Positions 32,948 to 44,171 of a stretch of 64,000 nt of DNA are shown here, one piece after another. Below the pieces are notes generated by a model, which was given only the letters and a program-made list of their open reading frames with translations, did no database searches and had not been told where the DNA came from. Location: positions 193,916-257,915 of the forward strand of contig UESW01004758.1 in assembly GCA_900491605.1 (NCBI GenBank), read 5' to 3'. Positions within the stretch are counted from its first letter, which is position 1; each line of letters starts with the position of its first letter. Position numbers and translations under genes: made by a program. Source of the stretch: Calamus simplicifolius. Its lineage: Eukaryota > Streptophyta > Magnoliopsida > Arecales > Arecaceae.

Positions 32948-33785
32948 ATGCGATCGCCCACCAACTGTAGCCCTAAACTGGTAGATGAACCGGCAGCGGT
33001 TACCTTCTCCTTTCCCAGCCTTTCTTCTTCTACGGTCCATTCTTTTCCATCCCGCTCGCTCCTTAACCCCCCTCTGTCTGTTTCCAACAATGCTCTCCAG
33101 GATCGCCTACTGCCTCGCTGGGGGGTTTCTGCTGCGGAAACTCGCTTTCCAAGGATCTCATGACACCGTGAACCCTGCCCTCCCTTCTTGCCCCCGCCAT
33201 TCGATTCGAAAGTCTTGACCTTCGTCTGGTGGATTTCGGGAGCAGGTCGTTTCTTGGACTGGTGATGAAAGTTAACGTGTAATCAGCGGCAATACCGCAT
33301 ATTTGAATCCATGATTTTGTTCTTTGTTCTTTTTTTTTCTTGTGTGTGGTTCTTCTAGTCGTTTCTTAAAATGCGAATGGTTGAAATTAATCTCTTTCGT
33401 ACCATCAGGTCCAGCACCACCGATGTATATGCATAATTTTTTCTCTCTATATTGTGGGTTTAATGTTAGATTCTTGTAATTGAAGTGGATAAATTCGATG
33501 CATGGATGCAGAGAGATTGAGGAATGGAAATTCGAGCAGAGATTTTCGGGGACATTTCTGGCTGAGCAGGTCCTTTCACGGTATTATTTGATTGATTTTT
33601 TGATGTTTTTTTTTTAATTGTTTCCAATTGATGGTATTTAGGGTTGGTTAATGGATTTTCTTACTATTTTTCCTGGAATTAAAACATTAGGAACACAATA
33701 CTTGGCTGCCAAAGATTACTGTGATGATGTACGCGGAGTGAGCAAGGATGCTAGTGTATCAGATATCAAGAAAGCATATGATGCG
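32948..33785 (+). pseudogene. DnaJ (GFA2-like mitochondrial Hsp40) 5' exons, copy 1
   Basis: Three exon-like parts with introns kept. Exon 1 (from 32948) is a Ser/Pro-rich leader, broken by frame changes (LLRKLAFQGSH). Exon 2 (about 33512-33580) encodes RLRNGNSSRDFRGHFWLSRS-FHG. Exon 3 (33691-33785) encodes the start of a J domain, AAKDYCDDVRGVSKDASVSD-IKKAYDA, with the usual DYYDVLGVSKNAS pattern altered to DYCDDVRGVSKDAS. It stops before the HPD motif, so it cannot act as a J protein. The FHG-to-AAKDY context is typical of GFA2, the mitochondrial DnaJ of plants. Introns show DNA-level copying, not retroposition. The donor after exon 3 reads GTATTT. A near-copy lies at 44172. Confidence 0.7.
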
Positions 33786-35496
33786 GTATTTTCTCAACAC
33801 TTTGAACCTGGGACAGTAGTCATATATATATTAAAAAAAAATGTAATATGTGGGCCTCATTAGCCATTTTCCTTCTTCCTTATAACCAAATACAAAAAAA
33901 TAAAATGAGGGTGAAATTTTTTTTTCATCTTTATTTTCCTTCCAACCAAATGACCCGTACAAGTAAAATGCAAAGTTATGTGTCACGCTTTCAAGTAATT
34001 CTATTTGCTATTAGTTTGTAGATTTGTTGCTTGTTTTCTTTTTTTTTTTTTGTTATATTTCCTCTCTTTTTTGGGCTACCCAGTTTTTTGCTTTCATAGT
34101 TGATATGGAAGTGTTTTAAGGAAAAATTGTATCCAGGTTTGTATTATCATGGCACTTCAAGAAATAACGCTTCTGTCATTGTCTATTATTTTTTAAATGG
34201 TTATAGCAACTATTGGCCATTGAAAGGGTTCATTTTCCATTAAACAACTTTATTATATTGTTGTCTAAGTGAAGTTTGCGATAAGATCTTGGATATAAGA
34301 AAATATATAATAATTATATAGACAAATGGACACCTATTAGCAAGAATTGAGCTTTGCAAAGCTGTAAGGACAAATGTAAAATTAAACTTTTGATCCACTC
34401 TTGTAAGTTATGGTGAAGGGTGACTTGAGTGATGATTAGGGTTGTACCTTTAGCATACAAAAATCAGTTTGGCTTTATAAAAAATCTAAATAAGATTTGC
34501 AATCTTGGTAAGGATCCTGTATCGATATCATGTTGGTACAATGTCATTATGCTTTTTATAGGGTCTACTGGGTTAGTTTTGCATATGGCACTTGGTTTAC
34601 CTTATGTAAGTATTGGTATTGTTACTAATACGGTACAGTATATTCAGTTTGGTGCTTAGCGGTAGCATGCACTGATGCCACAAATCTTGATTCTGAGTAA
34701 CTTTCATAAGAGGTTTAATAGTTGATGATTATGTTGAATCATCAATCGCCATTTCGAGTTTAGATTTGTTTGATGACAACAATTTATTCTAATTGCATGT
34801 AGATGTGAGTATCCTTGTTATTACATGCTTAAGATTTTGCAGTGTAGGTATGGTGTGTTTATGATTTCATATTTATTGGCGTTTGGCATTTCATTAGATA
34901 GCTATACAATTGCAACTTTTAGAAAATCCTTTTTTCGACTATTTTTTGACTGAGGTATATACATTGAGCTCTTTTAAACTCTCTTGTTTTTTTTTTTTTT
35001 TGGAGGATTTGATTAGGATTATGGATATACAATTTGTTAGGAAAACTTTAAAAAAGGCTGGATATTGGTATGATTAAATTATAGAGCCAACTGTCAACTT
35101 TATTCATTAGAAACTACTTGATTCATTTGAAATTAGTTATGTATGATGTAGACATGCTTTAAATAGAAAGTACCACCAATATACTTCTTAAATTTAGTGT
35201 ACACAAGTTATTTCACTATGGTTCCTATTTGCGGTATTGAATATTGTGATTGTGCCACAATGCGATGTGGGTTGGCATGATACTACTAATTATGTCATCA
35301 TGCTGCATATGCAATTGCTTGCTTTCATGTAAAACACCTTAATAATCCGTATAAATTCTGATATTTTATTGGTCTGTTTATTCTTGATCATGGTTAGCTG
35401 TATGAGAAATGGATGTATAATTAGCGACCTTGTAGATGAGGCATGAGAAACTTTTTCATGAGAAACTTTTATAGCCGCTGAAGTTTTTTATGGACT
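33786..35496. other. intron-like DNA between DnaJ and I9 exons, copy 1
   Basis: About 1.7 kb, AT-rich. Its ends match copy 2 (45500-45680 and 45690-45875), but 34037-35272 is missing from copy 2, and copy 2 has extra sequence at about 45030-45490. The extra piece in copy 1 contains gtaccgata-type repeats near 34500-34640 and no recognised gene. Confidence 0.5.
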
Positions 35497-35767
35497 TTTG
35501 CAGCCACTTTCGAACAGCACCCAAGACTTGAAAACGTACATCATCTCTGTAGAATCCATTTCATCAGAGGACCCTGAAGAACGTAAGAAGTGGTACCTAT
35601 CCTTCTTGCCAAGTGAGTCTCGATTGGTCACATCCTACATAATGATATCTGCCTTTGCTGCGAGGTTAACAAACAAAGAGCTAGCCGATATAAAGAAGAA
35701 GGATGGCTTCCTTGCTGCATACCCTGATGAGGTGATTTACTACATAGACTTCCCAGGAGACATATAG
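35497..35767 (+). pseudogene. subtilase propeptide (Inhibitor I9) exon, copy 1
   Basis: One open exon following a ttttgcag acceptor. It encodes the N-terminal inhibitor (I9) domain of a plant subtilase: LKTYIISVESISSEDPEERK, KWYLSFLPSESRLV, ISAFAARLTNKELADIKKKD, GFLAAYPDEV. In the family this domain folds the protease and is then cut off. Here it ends at a stop at 35765-35767 with no catalytic domain after it. Read in phase 0 from the acceptor, its frame is the one that would join the DnaJ exon 3. Copy 2 is at 45876. A fragment, but without a stop inside. Confidence 0.8.
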
Positions 35768-36550
35768 TCATCAAAAACCAGACTTTACCTATAGGTGTTG
35801 GGCGGAGTCCATGAATTCCTTTTGATTATTCTTTTTTCTTCTAATTATGTAAATTACATCAGTCTTGGTTGTGCTTGCCTGGATGAAAACTTGATTGAAG
35901 CTCCTTAAGGGTTTAACATCTTTAACATGGGCTGTGATATAACATTAACCATTAAAATTAATAAGCTTAAGTGCCCTTCGTGTTTCGCATCAAGTTACAA
36001 AGAACTTATTGTTTATATAATGTTGGCTGTTACACACAACTTTAATCAAATTCTAATTTTAGTAATTGCACCTTCGTAGGTTCATGAATATTTATAACCA
36101 CTAATTCAATTAGATTGCTGGGCATTGTCAATCCTTCCGCAAACACAATGCGCCTACACCTAAAGGTAGCCATGATGAATAGAGCATCCAATAACTTCGA
36201 ATTTGATGAATTTTAAAATGTTCAAAGATCAAAATCATTGATTTTACCATAAGTATTTTAGCCTAATTGGTTCCATAGCTTTGTACTCTCCTCGAATATG
36301 CTCATCAAGGCTTTATTCTCAACTTTATTATTTGAAGCTTAGAATTCAAACTAAAGGATAATTGATCTTGACCCCTTTTAGAATGGCGAGGATTAGCTTG
36401 GCTCTACTTCCACATTTATTGTATTAGCTATCTGTATAAAGACTATGACTTGATTGATTCTACAACTCTCTACATGGCTGTGTATGCGCTTTAGCCTACT
36501 CCTTAGGGAGCATAAATTCATGCACCTAGTTGGTTAGGACTTGTGCCTTG
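35768..36550. repeat. downstream flank of the DnaJ-I9 block, copy 1
   Basis: Matches 46156-46850 through blocks such as ggtgttgggcgga-gtccatgaatt, tgcctggatgaaaacttgat, gcatcaagtt and ggttaggacttgtgccttga. Non-coding. After 36550 the copies part company. Confidence 0.7.
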
Positions 36551-36684
36551 ATGGTTGGTCATTGCCGATGGATATTGAACTCACAAAGTTTTATTAACCA
36601 TTTGATTAGCCATCATAAGACTTTTAGTTTTTGTAAGGTTTGCTTTAGGGGTTGATCTATCAGAATTACCATAGTAGACGCTTA

Positions 36685-37060
36685 GAAATAAGGCCTCAAT
36701 TTTCAAGCAAATATTTTTAGTGCATAGGCATCCTAAGCCTCAATTTTCAAGCAAATATCTTTAGTGCATCGGCATCCTTCTTAATGAATCTGGTCTAAAC
36801 ATCCTATAAGACTCTACTTACGTAGATTGATTTTTACATTCCTCTTTAATTTTGAATGAGGATTAATTTAACCAACACATCTGAGGATGTACCTACATAG
36901 ATTGTTTTTTACATTCCTCTTTATTTTTGAATGAGGATTAAATTAACCAACACATCTGAGGCTATCGGATAAGGATAAAACTTTGATTTTTCCCTTCCTT
37001 TTTATTTTGGAATGAGGATTAAATTAACCAAAACATTTGAGGCTATCGAATAAGGATAAA
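36685..37060. repeat. short local tandem duplications
   Basis: A unit of about 48 bp (cctaagcctcaattttcaag...) occurs twice at 36685-36780. A unit of about 70-80 bp (attcctctttaattttgaat-gaggattaa...aaccaacacatctgagg) occurs three times at 36836-37055. Nature unknown. Confidence 0.7.
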
Positions 37061-37084
37061 TCTTTTCTCGTAAGTAGGGATCAG

Positions 37085-37465
37085 TTAAGATATTTTTTTA
37101 AGCTCTTAAAATTCTAGCATTACTTAGTCCATTCAATGTCCATAACATTTTGAAAAGTTTTGAAGAATAAAAAACATCATTTAGTTGACCTTGAGACAAA
37201 TCTACTTAGAGTTGCCATACACCTCATAAGGCATTAGGCTTCTTTTATTGACCTAAGAGGCATCACATCCAAGATAACTCAAAGAAAATGGAGGAATTTT
37301 CCAAAAGTAATCTTGATGCCATCCTTGTTTGGGTTAGGTTTCATCTGGTAGCATTTGAACATTTGAAAGACTTCCTTCAAGTTGGTTGGATGTTAATTAG
37401 TTTGGAGGTTCTTGACTAATATGTAATTCGAATAGGCTTCCATATTTTGTTCTTTTGTCTCTCCA
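37085..37465 (-). pseudogene. gypsy (Tat-type) RT remnant
   Basis: On the minus strand: MEAYSNYILVKNLQT, HPTNLKEVFQMFKCYQMKPN, TFGKFLHFL, then ILDVMPLRSIKEA, MATLSRFVSRSTK and FFKTFQN. Block for block this follows the RT thumb region of element 1 (MEVYVDDMLTKS, YQMKLNPRKCAFG, GKFLGFM, ILDMRPP, IAALSRFLSKSAE, FFKALR). The YVDD box is decayed, an internal piece is deleted, and stops are frequent. It is an old fragment with no LTR nearby. Confidence 0.75.
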
Positions 37466-37829
37466 TCCTTTTAAACTATCTTTTAACTAAACATGATAAA
37501 GGTAAATATCATAAAGGTAATCTAAAATGATACTTAAAATTCTATCTCTATAATGAAAATCTTTTCGGTGAAGTTTTTGATGTTGAAGAAGAGAAAGTCT
37601 CAATCGGACTGGATGAACTTGATTGAGAATAAGATTCAAGATTTACAAATTCTATGACAAAAAAAATAATCCTAAGTAGTAACTAGTATTTCACTTGGCT
37701 CTGCTACTCCTAAAAAATGATTCATTAAAATTTTTTCAAATTGATTGCACTAAGGTTATCTGAACAAATCAGAGGGTTGCTTAATTGGTTCTGGACAACA
37801 CAAAACCAAAGGTTCAGGAAGAGGAAAGG

Positions 37830-38559
37830 GAGGTAGGTAGCTTCAATGGCAGTGGCAGATAGTGATGCTAGAGCTCGGCGAGATCATTGAGGTAAAGAGA
37901 AAGGCAGCCACGGCAACAACAATTGACAATGGTGATGGTAGAGAGAATAGGAAGGAGGTCAATGATGAGCAAAGGAAGCCGGGAGGGAGTTGCAGCGAGC
38001 TAGGGGATCTCGTGGAGAGTGAGGGAGGGAGGCGGTGTTTCTAGCAGTCTAGCCACGGTAATGGATGGTTGAGAAAGAGCAGAGAAGAAGAGAGGGAGAA
38101 GAGAGGCAGCAGCACTGTGGATTCCAATGTGAGGAGAAAGGAGGTCAGCAATGGTTGTGCTAGTGGACGAACTCGATGGCGAAGGTAAGAGGAAACAGGA
38201 GGGTGGTAGTCGACTCTTGGGGCTAACCATGGAACCCCCACAGTTGGAGAACCAGTGCACAAAGGCATCAACGAGGAAAAAGGGGCGGGGAGCAGCAATG
38301 TGCAGATGAAACCAGGGGAAACGAGAGAAAGGGAGGATGTCGTAGGGTGGAAGATGAAGAAGATCCAGATCTTGGGATGGCAGTGACATTGACAGCATTC
38401 GGTGACAAAGAACGACGACGCCGGAGCTCAGTGAGAGCGGCAACAAGAAGAGGAAGAAAGAGAATATACGGAGAGCAGGGGAGGGTGTTACGATGGCCAA
38501 GGCGGTGGCCGTGACGATGAACGAAGTTGGAGACCAGGGAAAAGTGAAGGTGAGGGAGG
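37830..38559. other. purine-rich GC-rich segment before S1 copy b
   Basis: A gag/gga-rich plus strand (gagagaaagg, ggaagaagag) gives long open frames on both strands without known motifs. It leads into S1 copy b. In copy a the same position is occupied by the L1 fragment. It could be a leader or promoter of the S1 repeat; unresolved. Confidence 0.35.
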
Positions 38560-39800
38560 TACGGCAGAGGAAGTCGAAGAGGAGAGGGGAAGGGACAGGG
38601 GGTTGCTGTTGAAAATAGGACGAGAGAGAGCACAGGCGGCAAGGAGAGAAGTGAGGGAATTTAAGATTATTATTATTATTACATAGATAAAAGAAAATAT
38701 ATTATTATAAGAACAATGCCTCTCGCACTATCATGTACGCCGCTAAATATCACACCTTCTTTGTCAATCATTAGTACCGGATTATTCCAAAGATAGAGCT
38801 CGAGATGAGATGGCAATTAGGAAAGCTCCAGATAAAATGGCAATCGAATGGAGTGGTTGAGATTCATATTTCACTCTTATCATTATTAAATATAATATTT
38901 TACATTTTTATCTTATGTGAGTAAATAGAGAAATTGTTTTCGTGCATTTTATATTCATGAACAGATTTTTTTTTCATGTTCGTTCAATGTTCATGAACAA
39001 AGATTTTTTTGTGTCTTCACCCAATATAAAAAAAAATAAGAATAATGATGACTGTTTCTTTGAAAGATTAAATCTTCAAAACAATAATATTATAAAAAAA
39101 TAAAAAAAATTAATACTTAAATCTTATCTAATTAAAAAACTTTAAAATGTAAATAACTTTTCCAATAAGTAGTTGGATGCCCATGTATGCATCCACCTCA
39201 CAATTTTACCATGTAAGCGTTATCCATAATTTTATTAAAAACTATTTATAAAAAAATACTAGAAACATATGAACTCTCGTTGTACACATTAGAAATTAAA
39301 TCTTGATTTTTCACTTGGTAATTACAATTTGCATCTTTACCTAAATGCACCAATCTAAAATATCATAGTGGTTGATAATCCATCCACTAACTCAATTATT
39401 TAAATTTAATTAATATTTTATTTTATTTCTGCTAACATATTTGATGAGAGATATTTTCTCTTATTTAATAACTAGCTTTAAAATTTAAAATTCAATCTTT
39501 TGTATTTTATTTTCTTCAATTTTTATATTTATTTAATTTTTATATTTATTGTTTGGTGTAAATATATTTTTCGAAGGACTTAATGCAACATCATCTTTGT
39601 GGAACTTGTCACAGCAATCTCTTTCCTAGCAAAACTTGTATTCTTATTTCTCTTTTTTCCATGTTGAAGTGGAATTTGATCCATCTCATTGTTGTCTTGT
39701 ATTGAAAGATGATGATGACAAAATGGTTGGGCTCCTATCCTCACCTCCTCTCTTCATCTTCTTCTTCTAGCTTAGGTATAGCAAGCCTAAATAGATATCT
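38560..39800. repeat. repeat S1, copy b
   Basis: Shares with copy a the head (gaggagaggggaagggacag / ggggttgctgtt), the block tattattataagaacaatgc, and the rest to about 39520. It then continues in a version that lacks about 120 bp of copy a but runs through ttggtgtaaatatattt, caacatcatctttgtggaac and gcttaggtatagcaagccta, as copy d does. Confidence 0.7.
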
Positions 39801-39814
39801 TAAATGTTAGATTC

Positions 39815-39995
39815 CTTGTAACTAAATTGGGAAAAGTCTTGGTACACCGCCTCGGTGCAGCATGGCTTGCACCAGGTGCAATGATTTGCCTGCACGCGGG
39901 ATGGGCCTCCAGCATGGGCCCGTACGTGGGCAAATCACCACGTTCGTTGCAAGCCATGCTGCATATGTACAAAGACTTTTTCCTGAATTTGATGG
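39815..39995. repeat. fold-back hairpin, copy 1
   Basis: Long imperfect inverted repeat: aaattgggaaaagtcttggt-acac on the left pairs with gtacaaagactttttcctga-attt on the right; further inside, gcagcatggcttgc pairs with gcaagccatgctgc, and gatttgcc with gggcaaatc. Copy 2 at 47511-47668 keeps both arms. It could be a fold-back MITE or the source of a hairpin RNA. Confidence 0.7.
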
Positions 39996-40390
39996 GTTCA
40001 AACTTCTTTTTGTAACCCATGGTTTTACTAAAGTTGATGGCGCTGGCCACTCTCAATCGAACATGAAGACCCAACCAACTCACAGCCGAAAGAGATCAAC
40101 TCTTCAGCTCACATTTGACGGGCATCCACTTCCAGACTCCACATCGGGAAAGGATCACTGGCGACCCCCAGCCAGTCAAAGAGTCCACACAACGTAGATG
40201 GAAATTATCCAAAGCAATGCAAAAGGAAAAAGATCCCTCTACTCAGAAGGGTCAAAGCCCAAAGATGAAAAGATAAGTGCAAAGATGAAAAGTTCGACAC
40301 TCCTTTCGCTTGGCGGATGCAAGGCACACGGTCGCACAATCACAGAGGCATCGCAAAGTGGTCGTAATTTAGCGACGCAATTATGCGTAA
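39996..40390. other. unassigned
   Basis: About 400 bp of mixed sequence with a pyrimidine/purine mix and no recognised motif. Short open frames only. Confidence 0.4.
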
Positions 40391-40392
40391 GG

Positions 40393-41103
40393 GTAGTGTT
40401 TGGATGCCCTATTTCTAGTTGGAATAGAGTCTTATTCATGCTATTCCCCCAAACAGGCATAAAAAAGGTGATGAGCCTCTAGAAATTGGTATTTCGGTCA
40501 AACGTTCTTATTCTAAAATTCGTATTCCATACTCCCTCATGGAATAGCCTTATTTTCATTTACCGTATTCCAAGGACAGTGGCTAAAAAAAATTTGACTA
40601 TTACCCTCTCTATCGAAAAAATTCATGATATTAAATATAAAGAAGAAAAGATGTAGGCTTGGCTAATCGTTACTAATATATGTACATAATAATGTCCACA
40701 GCAAAAAGATAATAGTATAATCCACTTTTCTCTTGCTAACCATTACTAATATATGCACATAACATGCAAATTTTTAATAGATCATAATAATAAATTAATT
40801 AATAAAAATAATTTATTTAAATAATTATATTAATAAATAAATTGATAATTCATTTTTTCTTATCATTTAGTCGGAGGCATTTTTGAGATTTTTAAAAAAT
40901 CTTTATCTATTCCTAATGGAATACACGCTTATTCTCATATCATTCAAACACTATTTAAAATAACACTGCATTAATTATACCAAAATAAAATGAAATATCA
41001 AGTTTTAAATTAAATAAAAATTTAAGATATTAAAAAATAAATTATTTTAAAAAAAATTATATTTATATTTTTATAATAACTTTAAAACGTTCAAACACTA
41101 GCA
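40393..41103. mobile_element. MITE-like element with TAGTGTTTGG ends
   Basis: The left end tagtgtttggatgccc and right end cgttcaaacacta are inverted (TAGTGTTTGGATG / TAGTGTTTGAACG). Related inner blocks, attggaatagagtcttattc and ctaatggaatacacgcttat-tctcatatcattcaaacact, occur near both sides. The middle is AT-rich with no gene. I cannot find a convincing target duplication, so the superfamily is open. Confidence 0.5.
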
Positions 41104-42148
41104 AGAGACCTTAAAATTAGGTGGCAACCCCAATAAATACCTTGAAATATCTAAAGGAACTGATTAAAAAAATTTAGTAGATATATATATATATTCTAAT
41201 CGTTATCGTCATGGCGTGCACAGTTGAGACGGTAATGAGCACGGGTTGATTTATGGGTCAGCGTGAAAAGAAAGTGGATATCTGCCATGCGTTCAGTTCA
41301 TCGCCTTCAGGGCCAGGCATGCGCGTCGCACTTATCGAGGCGCTGTTCTCTCCCCCCCCTCTATCTCTTTATAAATATATATATATCGATAAGTTGAAGA
41401 AGAAATTAATTAATTAATTACTTTTTGGTAGCAAGATAATTTTTTTGGGGCAGAAGGAGTAAAAGTGGAGAGCAAGAAAAATTATGGTGGCCGGCGTTCG
41501 CGCATCCTACCTTTCGCCAAAGAAGAAAAAGGAAAAATTTCAGGCACGATGGTTCATCCACCCTTTTGTGGCTCTGTTCTGTCGCTGTGCAACTCACGTC
41601 CATGGATCTCGAATATCCCTGATCATCCTCGGCCCGCCTCCACTGACCCCGAGATCTCCGCATTCCAAGGTTTGTCCGGGACGGCGACCTTCCGGAGTCG
41701 CCCTCGCTTTCGCAAACGCGTCGACGGAAGGTCACCGTCGCTTTTGCGAGCACGTCGGCCTCCGTCACCAGCTCCAGGGCATATAGGTTGAAGACTCCAG
41801 GAGGGTTCGGAAAACGAAGCAGGGCTGCGATGAGCCCCGCACGGCAAGACATGCAGAGATGGATAGCTTTTGGGGCGGGAATCCAGGATACCAGAATGAG
41901 AATACTGCCTCGAGATCCCAAAGAAGTAGATATTACATGAAGCATAAACTGAGAAACTGACACCCTTTGGGTCTGCTGTCAAAAAAAAAAAAAAAACTGG
42001 CCCATTTTGCGCCACTCGCAGGCATGCCTTAAAACTTTTGGCGAGCGCTTGCGTCTGGACAGGCGTACAAGTTGACTGGGTTGGGCTGGGTCGAGAGTCG
42101 AGACCAAGCCGTCGCACTGGGTTCATGGGTGCGTCAAAACCCAGGATT
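41104..42148. other. GC-richer segment, unrecognised
   Basis: Open frames on both strands across 41418-42126 (the longest 181 codons, minus strand) overlap each other. None shows a motif I know. A poly-A run of about 17 lies at 41980. It could hold gene-derived sequence, but I cannot support a gene. Confidence 0.3.
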
Positions 42149-43281
42149 GCTGGAGACTTATGGCTGTGACCAAAAACCTTAACAAATGCCTCTCTCCACT
42201 AAATGAGATACCTGGCATGTAACACGTCATGCTTAAGATACCATCACATAATAAATTTAATTATTAATAATAAACTAAATACCCAAAATTTTGTTTTGTT
42301 TTGTTTTTTTTTTTTGTTTCTTGAAAAAAAAAAAAACAAAACAAAACTATGATGTGCCATGGTCAATCAGCAACCCTAAACATAATTAAAGATGTCAGCT
42401 AAGCAGACTAGTATAAATTTAAATATATAATTAATACCATAAATACTTTAAATTAACATTATCAAACATATGCTTAATACTAAATCATGCGTAGAAAACA
42501 ATATTTTTTTAAGTATCAAATAAAAATAATTTTTATTTCTCTTAGCAAGTAAAATTTTACTATACTTTCAAAGAGCCTCGATCAATAATTATGATCATAT
42601 ATAAACTTTATGGTAGGGCCATATAACAAAAATTACACTTAATTCTTTGGCATAGTCACAAAATTAAATAACATATAGCCTTATGAAAAGAGTTTCAATA
42701 TTATAAGCCTTTATACAAACTCCGAGAGAATTGATTCACATATCATAAACATAATTTGGCTGAGCTTCCTAACATACACGCGTTCAAATTGCTTATTTTT
42801 TCATAATTTTATAATTTACTAGAGTATTTTTAAGTGTTAAAACAATTCATAACATAATTCTTAATAGATCTCACCATGAGCTTGATATAATCTAGTCATA
42901 TAAATCAACGACTTACTTGAGCTGATCGGATTTTCATATGAGCTACTACTCATCCTCACTGCCTACCATGGCCGGCTCCAATCTTTTGATAGAGATCTGA
43001 TCCACTACAAATCTCTCAATCGACCACAGACCCTGCCGAAATCCTCATGAAACAGGAATGTAAACAGAGCAGGGACCCTGTTTTCCTAAGCACCTGAATA
43101 AAGCTTAACTGATACCAGAATTTCTGGCAATCATACGACGATTAGTGGAAGGAAAACAGCATTGTCCGACGCTTCTTCCCCTGCTCTACTTCACCCTACA
43201 ATAGAGAACAGCATTCTCTTCCCCTGCTCTACTTCACCCTACAATAGAGAACAGCTTTCTCTCTTGAACCCTGCTCTACTT
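42149..43281 (-). repeat. LTR-like repeat L, copy 1 (internally deleted)
   Basis: Matches 51034-52850 from gattgctggaga through tgtgaccaaaaac, the aacacgtcatgcttaagata block and the ctactactcatcctcactgc block. About 730 bp of copy 2 (51799-52527) is missing, with the joint at ttcatatga|gctactactc. The right end carries a small local duplication of ttcccctgctctacttcacc and flank. See copy 2 for the LTR argument. Confidence 0.6.
42287..42346. repeat. near-perfect palindrome, T/G arm and A/C arm
   Basis: ttttgttttgttttt... pairs with ...aaaaacaaaacaaaa around a short tttcttgaaa centre. Copy 2 (51174-51210) has only a weak version, so the palindrome grew in copy 1 or was lost in copy 2. Confidence 0.7.
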
Positions 43282-44168
43282 CACAGTTTTACCGGATGAG
43301 CATTATCAATAATTTTATTAAAAACTATTTATAGACAAATACTAGAAATAGATGCATTGTACACATTAAAAATTAAATCTTGAATTTTCACTTAAAAATT
43401 ACAATTTGCATTTTTACCTAAATGCACCAATCTAAAATATCATAGCAATTGATAATCCATCCACTAACTCAATTATTTAAATTTAATCAATATTTTTTAT
43501 TTATGCTATAACTTACTTTTTGTGCATAACATATTTGATGAGAGATAATATCTCTTATTTAATAATTAGTTTTAAAATTTATAATTTAATCTTTTGTATT
43601 TTTTTTAATTTTTATATTTATTTAGCATAAGAAGACTCTAATAAATTCTTAAATTAATTAAGATAATATATTTATTCATAAAATGCATCAATCACTTCCT
43701 TAACAAAACTTGTATATATATATGTTGAACGACAATGTGAACTAAAAGCAGATTCCCGTACAAACATAGCACTTGAATATTCATAAATCTTTACCCCAAC
43801 TAAGATTGTCCCTATCACTTTGTAAATGAAATATAGAAAATTTTATTAAAAATTAGTCAATTAGGCATATATATAATTTTCACATATTCTTTCCATTAAT
43901 TAATCATTCTATTTTTCATTCTCTTTTCTCTGATTGTAAGTTTTTAGAAAGTTATTAATGAAAAAAAATTAGATATTATATCTTTAGCTAACACTACAAT
44001 AAAATATTTTAGGTGGCATGACTTTCTTTGGCATTTATTATTTTATGCTGAAATTTTAATCTAAATGCCATAGAATTTTGATACGTAATTACAGGTCATT
44101 CATTCTGAATGCCATTTTATATTAATAATATTTTATGGCATTTATGCTTTGATTAATGGTATTTATCT
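43282..44168. repeat. repeat S1, copy c
   Basis: Begins at cagttttaccggatgagc, which corresponds to 20452 in copy a, and runs to the DnaJ exon. At 43661-43680 it reads agataatatatttattcata without interruption, the equivalent of the site where gypsy element 1 sits in copy a. Confidence 0.75.
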
Positions 44169-44171
44169 AAA

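Noticed and set aside
32948..33785. Functional DnaJ chaperone gene
   Set aside because: The J domain lacks the HPD motif and everything after it, and the leader exon has frame changes.
37862..38642. Genes in the purine-rich segment before S1 copy b
   Set aside because: Low-complexity composition keeps frames open on both strands; no recognised domain or splice signals.
40393..41103. Clear PIF/Harbinger assignment by TAA duplication
   Set aside because: A TAA lies on each side, but at unequal distances from the matching ends, so the duplication cannot be supported.
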